This document shows, piece after piece, positions 25,141 to 32,536 of a DNA stretch of 53,480 nt. The stretch is taken from positions 15,303 through 68,782 of the forward strand of contig ONGB01000004.1 in assembly GCA_900317295.1 (NCBI GenBank), given 5' to 3'. Source of the stretch: an uncultured Erysipelotrichaceae bacterium (GTDB lineage Bacteria > Bacillota_I > Bacilli_A > RFN20 > CAG-826). The position numbers and the translations under genes are program-made. The notes beneath the pieces were generated by a model. The model was not told the DNA's origin and did not search any database. It saw only the letters and a program-made list of their open reading frames with translations. Every line of letters starts with the position of its first letter. Within the stretch, counting starts at the first letter, position 1.

Positions 25141-25935
25141 TTATTGCAATAGGGTATCATTTTCTTTTTGCAATCTCTTCTTTTCCCGGTAGTAACGATC
25201 GATGGAAATATGCAGAAGCTCTGCGGCTTCTTTCGGTCGCATTTTGCCCTGTTCGACCTCATGGACGCATTCGCGGAATTTGAGTTCGTTCAGCGGTTTC
25301 TTTTTCCTTCCTTTATACGCGTGCCGGGCTTTTGCTTGTTCGATGCCTTCTTGCTGCTTTTCTTTCGCGGCGAAGCGCGAACGGGAATATAGGCTTAGGA
25401 GCGCGTGGAAAACGATGTCCCTGGAGCTATCGTCGATCACCATGCCGTCCATCAAAAGGTCATCGCCCAAGGATAAATGCTCGAGTATGGCGCGGGTGAG
25501 TGCGCTGTTATTCTGGTAAGGATTGGCTTCTTCGATGGCATATAGGATCTTTTCGTGCTTTTCCATCACGAATAGAGGATCACCGAAATACTGCTCATCC
25601 GTCTTGATCAGGTAAAGGATCGGATCCATGAAGGACATCCCCACGGCGCGTAGCATTTCCTCATAGCCCTCCCGGCGCTTGGATGGCACGCGTTCGGAGA
25701 TGAAAACCGGTTCCTTGTTCTCCCTGACGTATTCCTTTTTCTTCAAATCCAAGTTTAAGCCCGGGATTCCTTGAAATAGGGAGGAATCCAAAAGGGATAT
25801 CACGGAATAATTCGGGCGGAAGACATAACGGAAGGACCCGTCTTCCCATAACGTATAAGAAAGATCGCAAACCGCATAGGTCAGCTGATATTCATCCCTG
25901 ATGGCGATGGTGCCTTCGGAAACATAGCTCTTCAT
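25141..25935 (-). CDS. Unknown N-domain fused to resolvase-like DNA-binding tail
   Basis: This 264-aa protein is coupled to the HipA-like kinase by an ATGA overlap. Residues 1-180 are unfamiliar. Residues 186-255 look like the end of a Tn3-type serine resolvase: RFAAKEKQQEGIEQAKARH then YKGRKKKPL, followed by a helix-turn-helix (MRPKEAAELLHISIDRYYR). The resolvase catalytic domain with its Ser is absent, so it should bind DNA rather than cut it. It takes the position that a HipB-like antitoxin/repressor takes in hipBA, but is encoded second. The last ten codons lie inside a 32-bp repeat that also occurs at the cassette promoter, a likely binding site for this tail. Confidence 0.72.
   Translation of the reverse strand: MKSYVSEGTIAIRDEYQLTYAVCDLSYTLWEDGSFRYVFRPNYSVISLLDSSLFQGIPGLNLDLKKKEYVRENKEPVFISERVPSKRREGYEEMLRAVGMSFMDPILYLIKTDEQYFGDPLFVMEKHEKILYAIEEANPYQNNSALTRAILEHLSLGDDLLMDGMVIDDSSRDIVFHALLSLYSRSRFAAKEKQQEGIEQAKARHAYKGRKKKPLNELKFRECVHEVEQGKMRPKEAAELLHISIDRYYREKKRLQKENDTLLQ
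25143..25174. repeat. 32-bp direct repeat, 3' copy
   Basis: It starts ATTGCAATAGGGTATCATTT and ends TTTTGCAAT. The copy at 26837-26868 is identical except for three bases at positions 21-23. The ends are inverted (ATTGCAA ... TTGCAAT). This copy encodes the last residues and stop of the upstream gene. Confidence 0.9.
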
Positions 25936-26798
25936 TTCTTTGCCTCCTGCAATTTCAGATAGGAAACGCGAAGAATCTTTTCATAACGATGGGCGATCAT
26001 CGTTTTATAAAACGCCCTGTGTGTCTCGCTCAGGATGTCGATATCGTCGATCAAGGCATCGACGCGGGAAAGGTCGATGCGCGGGAAGACTTTCGCTAGA
26101 GCCTTGCTCACTTCTTCGAATCGGAGGGAGGAAATGACTTCGTAATAAGAGCTTTTCTTGCCGTATAGTTGGATCTGCGAGGTGGGGAAGCCGTAGACGC
26201 GGAGATTGATTTCCTCTTCGTCTTGGAGGATGCGCCGCATCTCTTCTTCGTCGGTTAACGAAGGGAAAAGACAGGATCCATTATCGAAAACCGGGGCCAT
26301 GCGATAATGGCCATCCTTTTTAAGGAATCCCCAGTTCGCCCCGTGACGATCGAAATTCCCGAGCAACGCGTCGACGATGTAGATCTCAAAGAAGGAGGAG
26401 ACCGTCTCCTCGACGTTCGTCAATTTCTTATTGGAAAGCAATAACGCCATGATGTCCTCGTAGGAGTATTGGTACTGCTCTTTGTCGGTCTCGATCGTCG
26501 ATTCCCCGACATCGTTGAAAGGAACGAATTGGGAACCATCGACGACGAAATCCTTGCAGGCCACCACTTCTTGTCCGTCATAGGTCCCAAGGAAAGTATC
26601 TTGGCAATCGAAGCCGAGCATTTGATAGATATGGCTTCCCAGGTATTCCGAAATCGTATTGAAACGCACGCCGAAAGGTGTGTTCTTTTGGAACTTCAGC
26701 ATGAAGGGATCGCCATGGATCAGCACGCCGATTTTCCGTTCGGATCCGCCATAGTGCCGATGGCTCAGGGGGAATTGATTGAAATCAAAATACTGCAT
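25932..26798 (-). CDS. HipA/CtkA-like Ser/Thr kinase
   Basis: The 288-aa protein carries HipA-superfamily kinase motifs: a probable ATP-contact Lys (FMLKFQ, Lys35), the catalytic NFDRHGANWGF (Asp150, Asn155) and the metal-binding APVFDNG (Asp172). It lacks the HipA N-terminal subdomain, so it is closer in size to CtkA-type or short HipA-like kinases. Such kinases phosphorylate translation factors or other targets and act as toxins. It is the first gene of a two-gene cassette inserted between rnfB and apbE; its partner carries a resolvase-like DNA-binding tail. A promoter with TTGCAA (-35) inside the 32-bp repeat and TACAAT (-10) precedes it. Kinase fold good, target unknown. Confidence 0.82.
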   Translation of the reverse strand: MQYFDFNQFPLSHRHYGGSERKIGVLIHGDPFMLKFQKNTPFGVRFNTISEYLGSHIYQMLGFDCQDTFLGTYDGQEVVACKDFVVDGSQFVPFNDVGESTIETDKEQYQYSYEDIMALLLSNKKLTNVEETVSSFFEIYIVDALLGNFDRHGANWGFLKKDGHYRMAPVFDNGSCLFPSLTDEEEMRRILQDEEEINLRVYGFPTSQIQLYGKKSSYYEVISSLRFEEVSKALAKVFPRIDLSRVDALIDDIDILSETHRAFYKTMIAHRYEKILRVSYLKLQEAKK

Positions 26799-26815
26799 GA
26801 AGCTTCTCCGGCTTC

Positions 26816-26843
26816 ATTGTATTGAAAACCCCATCAATTGCAA
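26816..26843 (-). promoter_or_regulatory. Cassette promoter overlapping the repeat half-site
   Basis: On the minus strand, TTGCAA (26838-26843), a 16-base spacer and TACAAT (26816-26821) precede the kinase gene. The -35 box is one arm of the 32-bp repeat, so a protein bound to the repeat would block it. The leader would be only about 10-12 bases. Confidence 0.6.
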
Positions 26844-26868
26844 TAGGGTATCATTTGAATTTTGCAAT
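26837..26868. repeat. 32-bp direct repeat, promoter copy
   Basis: This is the second copy of the repeat at 25143-25174, in the same orientation, with inverted ends ATTGCAA/TTGCAAT. It lies in the 86-base gap between the rnfB stop and the kinase start. The two copies bracket the two-gene cassette almost exactly (1.69 kb apart). Confidence 0.9.
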
Positions 26869-26884
26869 AAAGGGAAGAAAACTG

Positions 26885-27190
26885 TTATTTCTCTTCGCCA
26901 GGATGTTCAGAGAGATAGGCGAGGATCGGGTCGAAGTTCTTGTCTTTCTTGCCCGGTTTGCATTTGGCGACGTTCTTTTCTTCGCCTTTGACGAGCTTCT
27001 CGGCCATCTCGTGGCAGCCGGCATAGCCGCAGGAGCCGCAGTTATAGTTGGGGAGCAATTTCTCCACTTCCTTGATGCGCGGGTCTTCTTTGACTTCGAA
27101 CACCTTTGAGGCGATGGCCAAAGCTAGGCCCAAAACCAAGCCCAATCCGGCGAGGATCCCTAAAGCGATCAATAAGGTCCAAGGATTCAT
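26885..27190 (-). CDS. rnfB: Minimal RnfB: membrane anchor plus single Fe-S motif
   Basis: This 101-aa protein has an N-terminal helix (residues 5-27) and then the RnfB cluster motif: Cys51, Cys54, Cys59 and Cys77 in NCGSCGYAGCHEMAE...KC. Ordinary RnfB proteins continue with several ferredoxin-type CxxCxxCxxxCP sites, giving roughly 180-330 aa. None is present and the stop is followed by non-coding sequence, so ferredoxin domains cannot be rescued by a simple frameshift nearby. It is the last gene of the rnf operon, with an ATGA overlap with the small Fe-S gene upstream. The subunit identity is firm; how ferredoxin docks is an open question. Confidence 0.85.
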   Translation of the reverse strand: MNPWTLLIALGILAGLGLVLGLALAIASKVFEVKEDPRIKEVEKLLPNYNCGSCGYAGCHEMAEKLVKGEEKNVAKCKPGKKDKNFDPILAYLSEHPGEEK

Positions 27191-27393
27191 TGTTGCTCTC
27201 CTTCCTTATGATAACGCGCGTATAAAGGACAACCCTTCTCCCCACATGGCCCGCATTTGCTCATGTCGGGGTGGAGTTCCTCGCAGCCTTCCGGCGCCTT
27301 CATGCGGCGGAATAATAAATAGCCCCCGATCGAGACGACGAGCAAAGTCGCGATGATGGCGATGGCGATGATCAGATACATTTCCTTCGTCAT
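27187..27393 (-). CDS. Small membrane-anchored Fe-S protein in the rnf operon
   Basis: This 68-aa protein has one N-terminal transmembrane helix (about 6-28) and four cysteines (37, 47, 50, 55) in GCEEL...SKCGPCGEKGCPLY. The CGxCGxxGC core matches the cluster motif of the adjacent minimal RnfB, although the outer Cys precedes rather than follows it. It lies between rnfA and rnfB and overlaps rnfB by ATGA, so stoichiometric expression is likely. It may be a duplicated RnfB cluster domain or an accessory electron carrier; I know no name for it. Confidence 0.7.
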   Translation of the reverse strand: MTKEMYLIIAIAIIATLLVVSIGGYLLFRRMKAPEGCEELHPDMSKCGPCGEKGCPLYARYHKEGEQQ

Positions 27394-27397
27394 GGCA

Positions 27398-28000
27398 TTA
27401 CCCCGCGAGGCCCGATAGCCCCATGAACGCCATCGCCATGATCCCGGCGACGATCAAAGCCAAGGGGATGCCCTTGAAGGCTTTGGGCGTGGAGGAGGAT
27501 TCGAGGCGTTCCCTGATGCAGGCAAAGATGAAGATGGTGGCGAGGAACCCTAAGGAGGTGCCTAGGGCGTTAGACATCGATAAACCGAAGTCTTGGGCGA
27601 GTAGCCCCATCGAGTTCTCGCTGACGACGCCTAAGACGGCGCAGTTGGTGGTGATTAAGGGGAGGTAGATGCCCAAAGAACGATAGAGGGATGGGCTATA
27701 TTTCTTGATAAATAGACCAACCACCATGACCAGCGAAGCGATGACGAGGATGAAGGTGACGGTATCTAGGAAGGGCACTTCCGCGGGGACGAGGACGAAG
27801 TTATAGATCGGCCAGCAGATCGCCGAGGCAAGCAGGATGACGAAGGTGACGGCCAAGCCCATGTAGAAGGCGGATTTGGTCTTGTTGCCGACGCCGATGA
27901 AACTGCAGATGCCATAGAAGCGCACCAAGACGACGTTATTGATTAAGGCGTAATTAAGGATGCCCAATAAGAAGGCGACGAGCCAATTAACGAATTGCAT
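27398..28000 (-). CDS. rnfA: Rnf complex subunit A (membrane)
   Basis: This 200-aa integral membrane protein has six helices and begins MQFVNWLVAFLLGILNYALI. RnfA and RnfE are homologous halves that form the membrane core of the ion-pumping ferredoxin:NAD+ oxidoreductase. The conserved NNVVLVRFYGIC and TNCAVLGV, with Cys ligands that hold a membrane-embedded [2Fe-2S] cluster in studied complexes, are visible. Start and rnfE stop overlap (TGATG). The call is firm. Confidence 0.92.
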   Translation of the reverse strand: MQFVNWLVAFLLGILNYALINNVVLVRFYGICSFIGVGNKTKSAFYMGLAVTFVILLASAICWPIYNFVLVPAEVPFLDTVTFILVIASLVMVVGLFIKKYSPSLYRSLGIYLPLITTNCAVLGVVSENSMGLLAQDFGLSMSNALGTSLGFLATIFIFACIRERLESSSTPKAFKGIPLALIVAGIMAMAFMGLSGLAG

Positions 28001-28764
28001 CAGGACTGCCCTCCTTCTTTCGCCTTCGCTTTCGCGAGGCGCTCATCGACCTTGGCCTTGGTCTCCTTGCCGTTTTTGATCGCGGCGATCACGGCCAAGA
28101 CGATACCTAGCACCAAGAATGCCCCGGCGGGGTTGGTGAATAAGCTCATCGAATAGTCATAGGAGAAGATCGGCTGGAAGGTGACTTCGTCGTAGCCGAG
28201 GATCGGCCCTTTGAGGAGATAGAGGTTGATGGGGTTGCCGTTATTGAGGTCGGCGAGGAAGGTGAAGGTCCTGCCGAAGGTGATCATCCCAGATCCCAAG
28301 ACTTCACGGATCAGCGCGATCAAGCAGATGGCGATCGTGTAGCCTAAACCATTGCCAAGGCCATCTAGTAACGAATCCACCACCCCATTACGCGAGGCGA
28401 AGGATTCGCTTCGTCCTAGGACGATGCAGTTGACGACGAGAAGGGATAAGAACACGCCTAAGGTGTTATAGAGCTCGGGGAGGAAGGCGTTGGTGAGCAT
28501 CTTCACCAAGGTGACGAAGGTGGCGATGATGACGATGTAGCACGGGGTCCTCGCCTCTTCGGGGATCAGTTTCCTAAGCGCGGAGACTAGGACGTTGGAG
28601 CAGGTTAAGACGATCGTGAACAAAATCCCCATCCCGATCGCGGATTCCAAAGACTTCGTGACCGCGAGGGCCGGGCATAGCCCAAGCAGCGACACGAACA
28701 AGGGGTTTTCTTTCCAGATGCCGTTAAGGAAGGATTCGGCATGGACGGAGCGTTGCTTTGCCAT
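28000..28764 (-). CDS. rnfE: Rnf complex subunit E (membrane)
   Basis: Start ATG 28764 (MAKQRSVHAESFLNG) lies two bases after the rnfG stop; the longer frame from 28845 would overlap rnfG heavily and is rejected. The 254-aa protein has six helices and the family phrases NPLFVSLLGLCPALAVT and VVNCIVLGRSESFA, the latter with the conserved cluster Cys. It partners RnfA in the membrane core. The tail is basic (GKETKAKVDERLAKAKAKE). Confidence 0.93.
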   Translation of the reverse strand: MAKQRSVHAESFLNGIWKENPLFVSLLGLCPALAVTKSLESAIGMGILFTIVLTCSNVLVSALRKLIPEEARTPCYIVIIATFVTLVKMLTNAFLPELYNTLGVFLSLLVVNCIVLGRSESFASRNGVVDSLLDGLGNGLGYTIAICLIALIREVLGSGMITFGRTFTFLADLNNGNPINLYLLKGPILGYDEVTFQPIFSYDYSMSLFTNPAGAFLVLGIVLAVIAAIKNGKETKAKVDERLAKAKAKEGGQS

Positions 28765-28766
28765 CG

Positions 28767-29288
28767 CTACTTGCCCTCCTTGTAATGGGTTCTGGCCTCT
28801 TCGACCATCCCTTGGATCAACGCTGCGCCGAAAGTGGCCCCGCATTTGGTCGCGTCCAAAGCCCCTTCTTTATCGGAGACATGCTGATAGACGCCGATAT
28901 AGTTATCTTCTAGGGTCTGGCCATAGCTTTCGGTATTCTCGGAGACGATCATGTTCCCGAGGCTATAGTCATCATAGATGCCGATAGAAAGGGATACGGT
29001 CCCATAGCTATTGGAACCGGATAAGGAATAGACCCTGCCCTGCTTCGTCCCATCAGTCGCGGGCCAATACTTAAGGATCGAGCCCTTATTCACCGTGACG
29101 GGCTCGCCGAAGGTCGCCCCTTCGCCGAAGACGCGGGATAAGGCGTTTTGCTCGACTTTGGCGGCGTTGGCGGAGATCGTCGGGGCGGTGAGCAGATTGA
29201 CCCCGGCGATCAATAAAGCGCTGCTGCCGGCGATCGCGGCGAGGATCCCCCCGACGAGGAAGGCGCGTTTGAGGTTCAGTTTTTCCAT
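28767..29288 (-). CDS. rnfG: Rnf complex subunit G (FMN-binding)
   Basis: This 173-aa protein has one N-terminal helix and an extracytoplasmic FMN domain. The flavinylation site is CGATFG with Thr152 as the FMN acceptor; most relatives have Ser or Thr where this one has Cys149. ApbE, encoded in the same block, would attach the FMN. It sits three bases after rnfD and before rnfE, the standard clostridial CDGEAB order. Confidence 0.92.
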   Translation of the reverse strand: MEKLNLKRAFLVGGILAAIAGSSALLIAGVNLLTAPTISANAAKVEQNALSRVFGEGATFGEPVTVNKGSILKYWPATDGTKQGRVYSLSGSNSYGTVSLSIGIYDDYSLGNMIVSENTESYGQTLEDNYIGVYQHVSDKEGALDATKCGATFGAALIQGMVEEARTHYKEGK

Positions 29289-29291
29289 AAC

Positions 29292-30446
29292 TTAGGCCAC
29301 CTTCCCTCCAAAGCCCATGCCTAGGCCGACGAGCAGCAATGCCGTCGAGCCGATGATCCCAAGGGCGAGGATCTTCTTCCACGTATAACGTTGGCTCGCC
29401 CAGCGCGGACGATCGATGACCGGGGCGAGCATGTTGGAGATAAGGATCGCGTATACCATGCCTTCGGGAAGCGCGCCGAATAGGCGGATGAAGACGGTGA
29501 TGCAGGCGGCGATCATCCCATACATCACTCGTCCTGGCGAAGTGATCGGCATCGTCACGGGGTCGCTTAGCATGTAGACCGCGCCGAAGAGAAGGCCGCC
29601 AGAGAGCAATTCAAAGCCCATGAACTGGAAGAAGTTCACGTCGATGCGGGTGCTGACGATTAATCCGGCGAGGGACATCAAGACCAAGAAGGTGCCGAAG
29701 AAGGAAGCCTCGACCCGCCAATCTAAGGCGCGGCGGACTAGTAGATAGACGAGGCCTAATAGGATCATGAAGGAGAAGGCTTCGCCTATTACCCCGGGCA
29801 TGCGGCCAAGGAACATATCGAGGATCGAAGTATTTCCGATCTCCGCGTATTTGCCGACGAAGTCGCTCATCCCGGCCACATGGATGGAATCTAAGCCAGT
29901 GAGCAAAGTGCCCCCGGTATAGACGCCTTCGGGGAAATACCAGGAAGAGACATAGCTGAACTTGGAGCCGAAGCACACTTTGGCGAACACCATGCCCACC
30001 GCGGCGGGGTTGAAGATGTTCTGCCCCGTTCCACCGAAGACGAGCTTGCCTAAGATGATGCCGACGAGTGCCCCGGTGATAAGCGCGATATAGATGATCG
30101 GCAGCGGATCGCTAGAAGGGGGCATGATCAAAGCGAAGATCGCCCCGGAGACGATCGGGGCCATCAAATTGGCGGGGATCGAATAGGCTTTCACCCCGTG
30201 GAGGAAATGCTCTTTGAAGGTGTGTTTATTCCCATCATAGGGGATGCGGTTACGAAGCAATACGCAGACGAATTCCGCCGCGGCCATCACGAAGACGGAG
30301 ATAAAGATATTCCTGACCGCGTTCCAGCCATAGACGACGATCGCCATCGCCTCGACGGGGAAAAGCGCGATGCAGACGTCTAATAGCATCCTGAAGAGGG
30401 AATCTTTCCTTCTGATGTGGGGGGATTTCTCGGTGAGGAAGTTCAT
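29292..30446 (-). CDS. rnfD: Rnf complex subunit D (membrane, FMN-binding)
   Basis: Start ATG 30446 (MNFLTEKSPHIRRKDS) gives an ATGA overlap with rnfC; the upstream in-frame start at 30530 would lie inside rnfC. The 384-aa protein has about nine helices. GGTGQNIFNPAAVG is the family signature. The flavinylation motif, usually SGAT, reads TGGT here with Thr180 as the likely acceptor. RnfD and RnfG pass electrons on the outside of the membrane toward NAD+ reduction via RnfC. Confidence 0.93.
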   Translation of the reverse strand: MNFLTEKSPHIRRKDSLFRMLLDVCIALFPVEAMAIVVYGWNAVRNIFISVFVMAAAEFVCVLLRNRIPYDGNKHTFKEHFLHGVKAYSIPANLMAPIVSGAIFALIMPPSSDPLPIIYIALITGALVGIILGKLVFGGTGQNIFNPAAVGMVFAKVCFGSKFSYVSSWYFPEGVYTGGTLLTGLDSIHVAGMSDFVGKYAEIGNTSILDMFLGRMPGVIGEAFSFMILLGLVYLLVRRALDWRVEASFFGTFLVLMSLAGLIVSTRIDVNFFQFMGFELLSGGLLFGAVYMLSDPVTMPITSPGRVMYGMIAACITVFIRLFGALPEGMVYAILISNMLAPVIDRPRWASQRYTWKKILALGIIGSTALLLVGLGMGFGGKVA

Positions 30447-31756
30447 GGCAATTTCGCGACGATCTTCGCCCTCCTGACGTAATCGGTCACCCTGATCTTG
30501 CTGGTGCAGACATAGGTGCATAGGCCGCATTCGACGCAGCTAAGGGGATGCAAGGATTTGATGAGCTCTTTATCGACGGGCATCGATTTCATCGCGTCCA
30601 TGATGAGTTTGGGTTGCAGGTGCGCCGGGCAGGAAAGCACGCAGGAGCCGCACCGGATGCAGGGCTCCTCCTTCTGCTCCTCGGCGTTAAGCACGATGAC
30701 GGAGGTCACCGTCTTGGTGACGATGCAGTCGTCGCTAGGCAAGGACGCGCCCATCATCGGGCCGCCTAAGATGAAGACCTTGGGCTTATCGGGGTCGACG
30801 TATCCACCGCAATAACGCTCGATTAAGGGCTTAATGGGGGTGCCGACGCGCACTTTGAAGTTGGTGGGGTATTTGATGCCATCGCCGGTGACGGTGATTA
30901 AACGCTCATTGACGGGGTGATTATATTTCGCGGCCTGATAGATGCCCGCGACGGTGGTGACGTTGAAATTGGCGATGCCGTATTCCCCGGGCAAATGTCC
31001 GGTGGGGACCTCGATCCCGGTCGCGGATTTGATCATCGCGATCTCCCATCCCTGGGGATAGAAATTGCCCACGGGGCAGACGGAGATGCCCATGTCGGGG
31101 TAGCGACGGAGCACTTCTTCGTAAAGGAGGATCAGGTCCTTATGCTTGGATTTAATGCAGATGCGCGCGTCTTTGCATTCGTAGACCTGTTCTAGGAGAA
31201 GGATGCCACGAATGATATCCTCGGGGTCTTCCATCATTAAGCGATGGTCCGCGGTGATATAGGGCTCGCATTCGATGCCGTTGATGAGGATGGTGTTGAT
31301 CTTATTCTCGCCTTTGAGCTTGACCGCGGTGGGGAAAGAGGATCCGCCTAAGCCGACGGAGGACCACTGCTGCAAGATATCACAAAGGTCTTTCCTGGTG
31401 AGCTTAGCGACTTCTTCGTCGGTGCGGGGCTTTATCGAAGGATCCCATTCGTCTTTGCCGTCATTATGGATCTTGATGAAACTGACCTGCTTGCCGGAGC
31501 GATGGTAATGCTTCTCGTAGCCTTCGAAGGTGCCAGAGCAGGTCGCGTGGATCGGCTGATCGAAGAAGGCGCCGTGGCGCACCCCGATGACCTGGCCTTG
31601 GTAGACATGGTCCCCTTCGGAGATCGAAACGTCCGCTTTGCCGCATCTGGCGTTATCGGTGGCGATAAATAGATACTCCGGCACCGGGGCTTTGACGGTA
31701 GGCAAATACCTAAGCAAACCACGGGTGTCGGCGATGGTGACGGCTTTGGAGATCAT
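30443..31756 (-). CDS. rnfC: Rnf complex subunit C (NADH/FMN, Fe-S)
   Basis: This 437-aa soluble subunit is the NAD(H)-interacting part. Visible: the early barrel-sandwich motif (ISEGDHVYQGQVIG), the glycine-rich SSVGLGGSSFPT for FMN/NADH, INGIECEPYITADHRLM, and two C-terminal [4Fe-4S] sites (CIRCGSCVLSCP and CVECGLCTYVC). It is the first gene of rnfCDGE-A-x-B. A 153-base gap upstream contains a small palindrome and possible promoter. The call is firm. Confidence 0.95.
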   Translation of the reverse strand: MISKAVTIADTRGLLRYLPTVKAPVPEYLFIATDNARCGKADVSISEGDHVYQGQVIGVRHGAFFDQPIHATCSGTFEGYEKHYHRSGKQVSFIKIHNDGKDEWDPSIKPRTDEEVAKLTRKDLCDILQQWSSVGLGGSSFPTAVKLKGENKINTILINGIECEPYITADHRLMMEDPEDIIRGILLLEQVYECKDARICIKSKHKDLILLYEEVLRRYPDMGISVCPVGNFYPQGWEIAMIKSATGIEVPTGHLPGEYGIANFNVTTVAGIYQAAKYNHPVNERLITVTGDGIKYPTNFKVRVGTPIKPLIERYCGGYVDPDKPKVFILGGPMMGASLPSDDCIVTKTVTSVIVLNAEEQKEEPCIRCGSCVLSCPAHLQPKLIMDAMKSMPVDKELIKSLHPLSCVECGLCTYVCTSKIRVTDYVRRAKIVAKLP

Positions 31757-31782
31757 AGACTAGGGCTATTCTAATCAGTTTG

Positions 31783-31797
31783 CTTTCTTAAAGAAAG
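31783..31797. promoter_or_regulatory. Palindrome upstream of rnfC
   Basis: CTTTCTT-A-AAGAAAG is a perfect 7-bp-arm palindrome 27-41 bases before the rnfC start. A TAGAAT-like -10 lies between it and the gene. It may be the operator of the rnf operon; the -35 is not clear. Confidence 0.4.
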
Positions 31798-31909
31798 GGC
31801 AAGAATGCAAAGCAAACGGGGCTTACGCGCTTATGGATTGGCGCGTCAATATATCGCGCCGAAAGGCTTGGGCTGAACCATCGATGACCGAGATGCGCTT
31901 TTCCACGCC

Positions 31910-32536
31910 CTACTTTCCTTCGTCCATCGCGGCGATGATTTCGTTGACCCAAGAATCGTCATCGCCTTCCAACCACTCGAGGAACTGCAATAGATTGGTG
32001 CTGGGAACTTTCGTCTTATCCGTGGAAACGCTCTGGAGGTTTTCCTTCATAACGGCATAGGTTCGGGTGTTGATTCGACGCATCATCTCGGCAATTTGCT
32101 CTTCGGTGGCATCGTAGTTCTTGATGCCCGTCAAAGCTTCCACCGCTTCTTGGTTCTTTTTCTTGGATACATGAGTCAAGGCCACTTTCCCAAAATTGGA
32201 TAACACTACCTGCAATGTCACGGGGTTGACGAAGATAATGATTCGCTCGGCGATGCGCTTGCCTCCGAAAAGACCATCATCCAGTTTGTCATACAGGGAA
32301 AGGAAGGGGCCGGAGCCTTTATCCGCGTCGCAGAATATCAGGATCAGGTCATAGAGATTCTTTCCATACATGTCCTGGAATTTCGGGAAGAGAGAACCGT
32401 TGCCCTTCGCGTTGACGATCGGGCCCAGCTCATAAAGAGATTGATTGATGCAGGGAAAAGAGAGGATTTTCTCCAAGAAAGGCTTTTCTTCAAACCCTTC
32501 GCATAGGATGGCGATGCGCTTCCTCCTACCCCTCAT
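31910..32536 (-). CDS. TOPRIM/RloB-like partner of AAA15 ATPase (module 1)
   Basis: This 208-aa protein begins RKRIAILCEGFEEKPFLEKIL, with the Glu typical of TOPRIM/RloB strand 1. Later LILIFCDADKGSG gives the acidic Asp-x-Asp motif. Such folds act as metal-dependent nucleases in OLD, PARIS (AriB) and RloB-type defence proteins. It is shorter than AriB and closer in size to RloB. It overlaps the ATPase gene by 11 bases and is the second gene of the pair. A Lys/Glu-rich C-terminal helical region follows. Nuclease activity is inference from the motif. Confidence 0.7.
   Translation of the reverse strand: MRGRRKRIAILCEGFEEKPFLEKILSFPCINQSLYELGPIVNAKGNGSLFPKFQDMYGKNLYDLILIFCDADKGSGPFLSLYDKLDDGLFGGKRIAERIIIFVNPVTLQVVLSNFGKVALTHVSKKKNQEAVEALTGIKNYDATEEQIAEMMRRINTRTYAVMKENLQSVSTDKTKVPSTNLLQFLEWLEGDDDSWVNEIIAAMDEGK

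Noticed and set aside
26797..26817. Hairpin ATGAAGC-CGGAGAA-GCTTCAT that would hide the ribosome site and start codon of the HipA-like kinase
   Set aside because: The likely promoter (-10 at 26816-26821) places the transcript start inside the hairpin, so the 5' arm would not be in the RNA.
25143..26868. Reading the 32-bp repeat as a dif/Xer site
   Set aside because: The 11-6-11 layout of Xer sites is not seen; the inverted ends are 7 bp with an 18-base centre, better fitting an operator or resolvase-type site.
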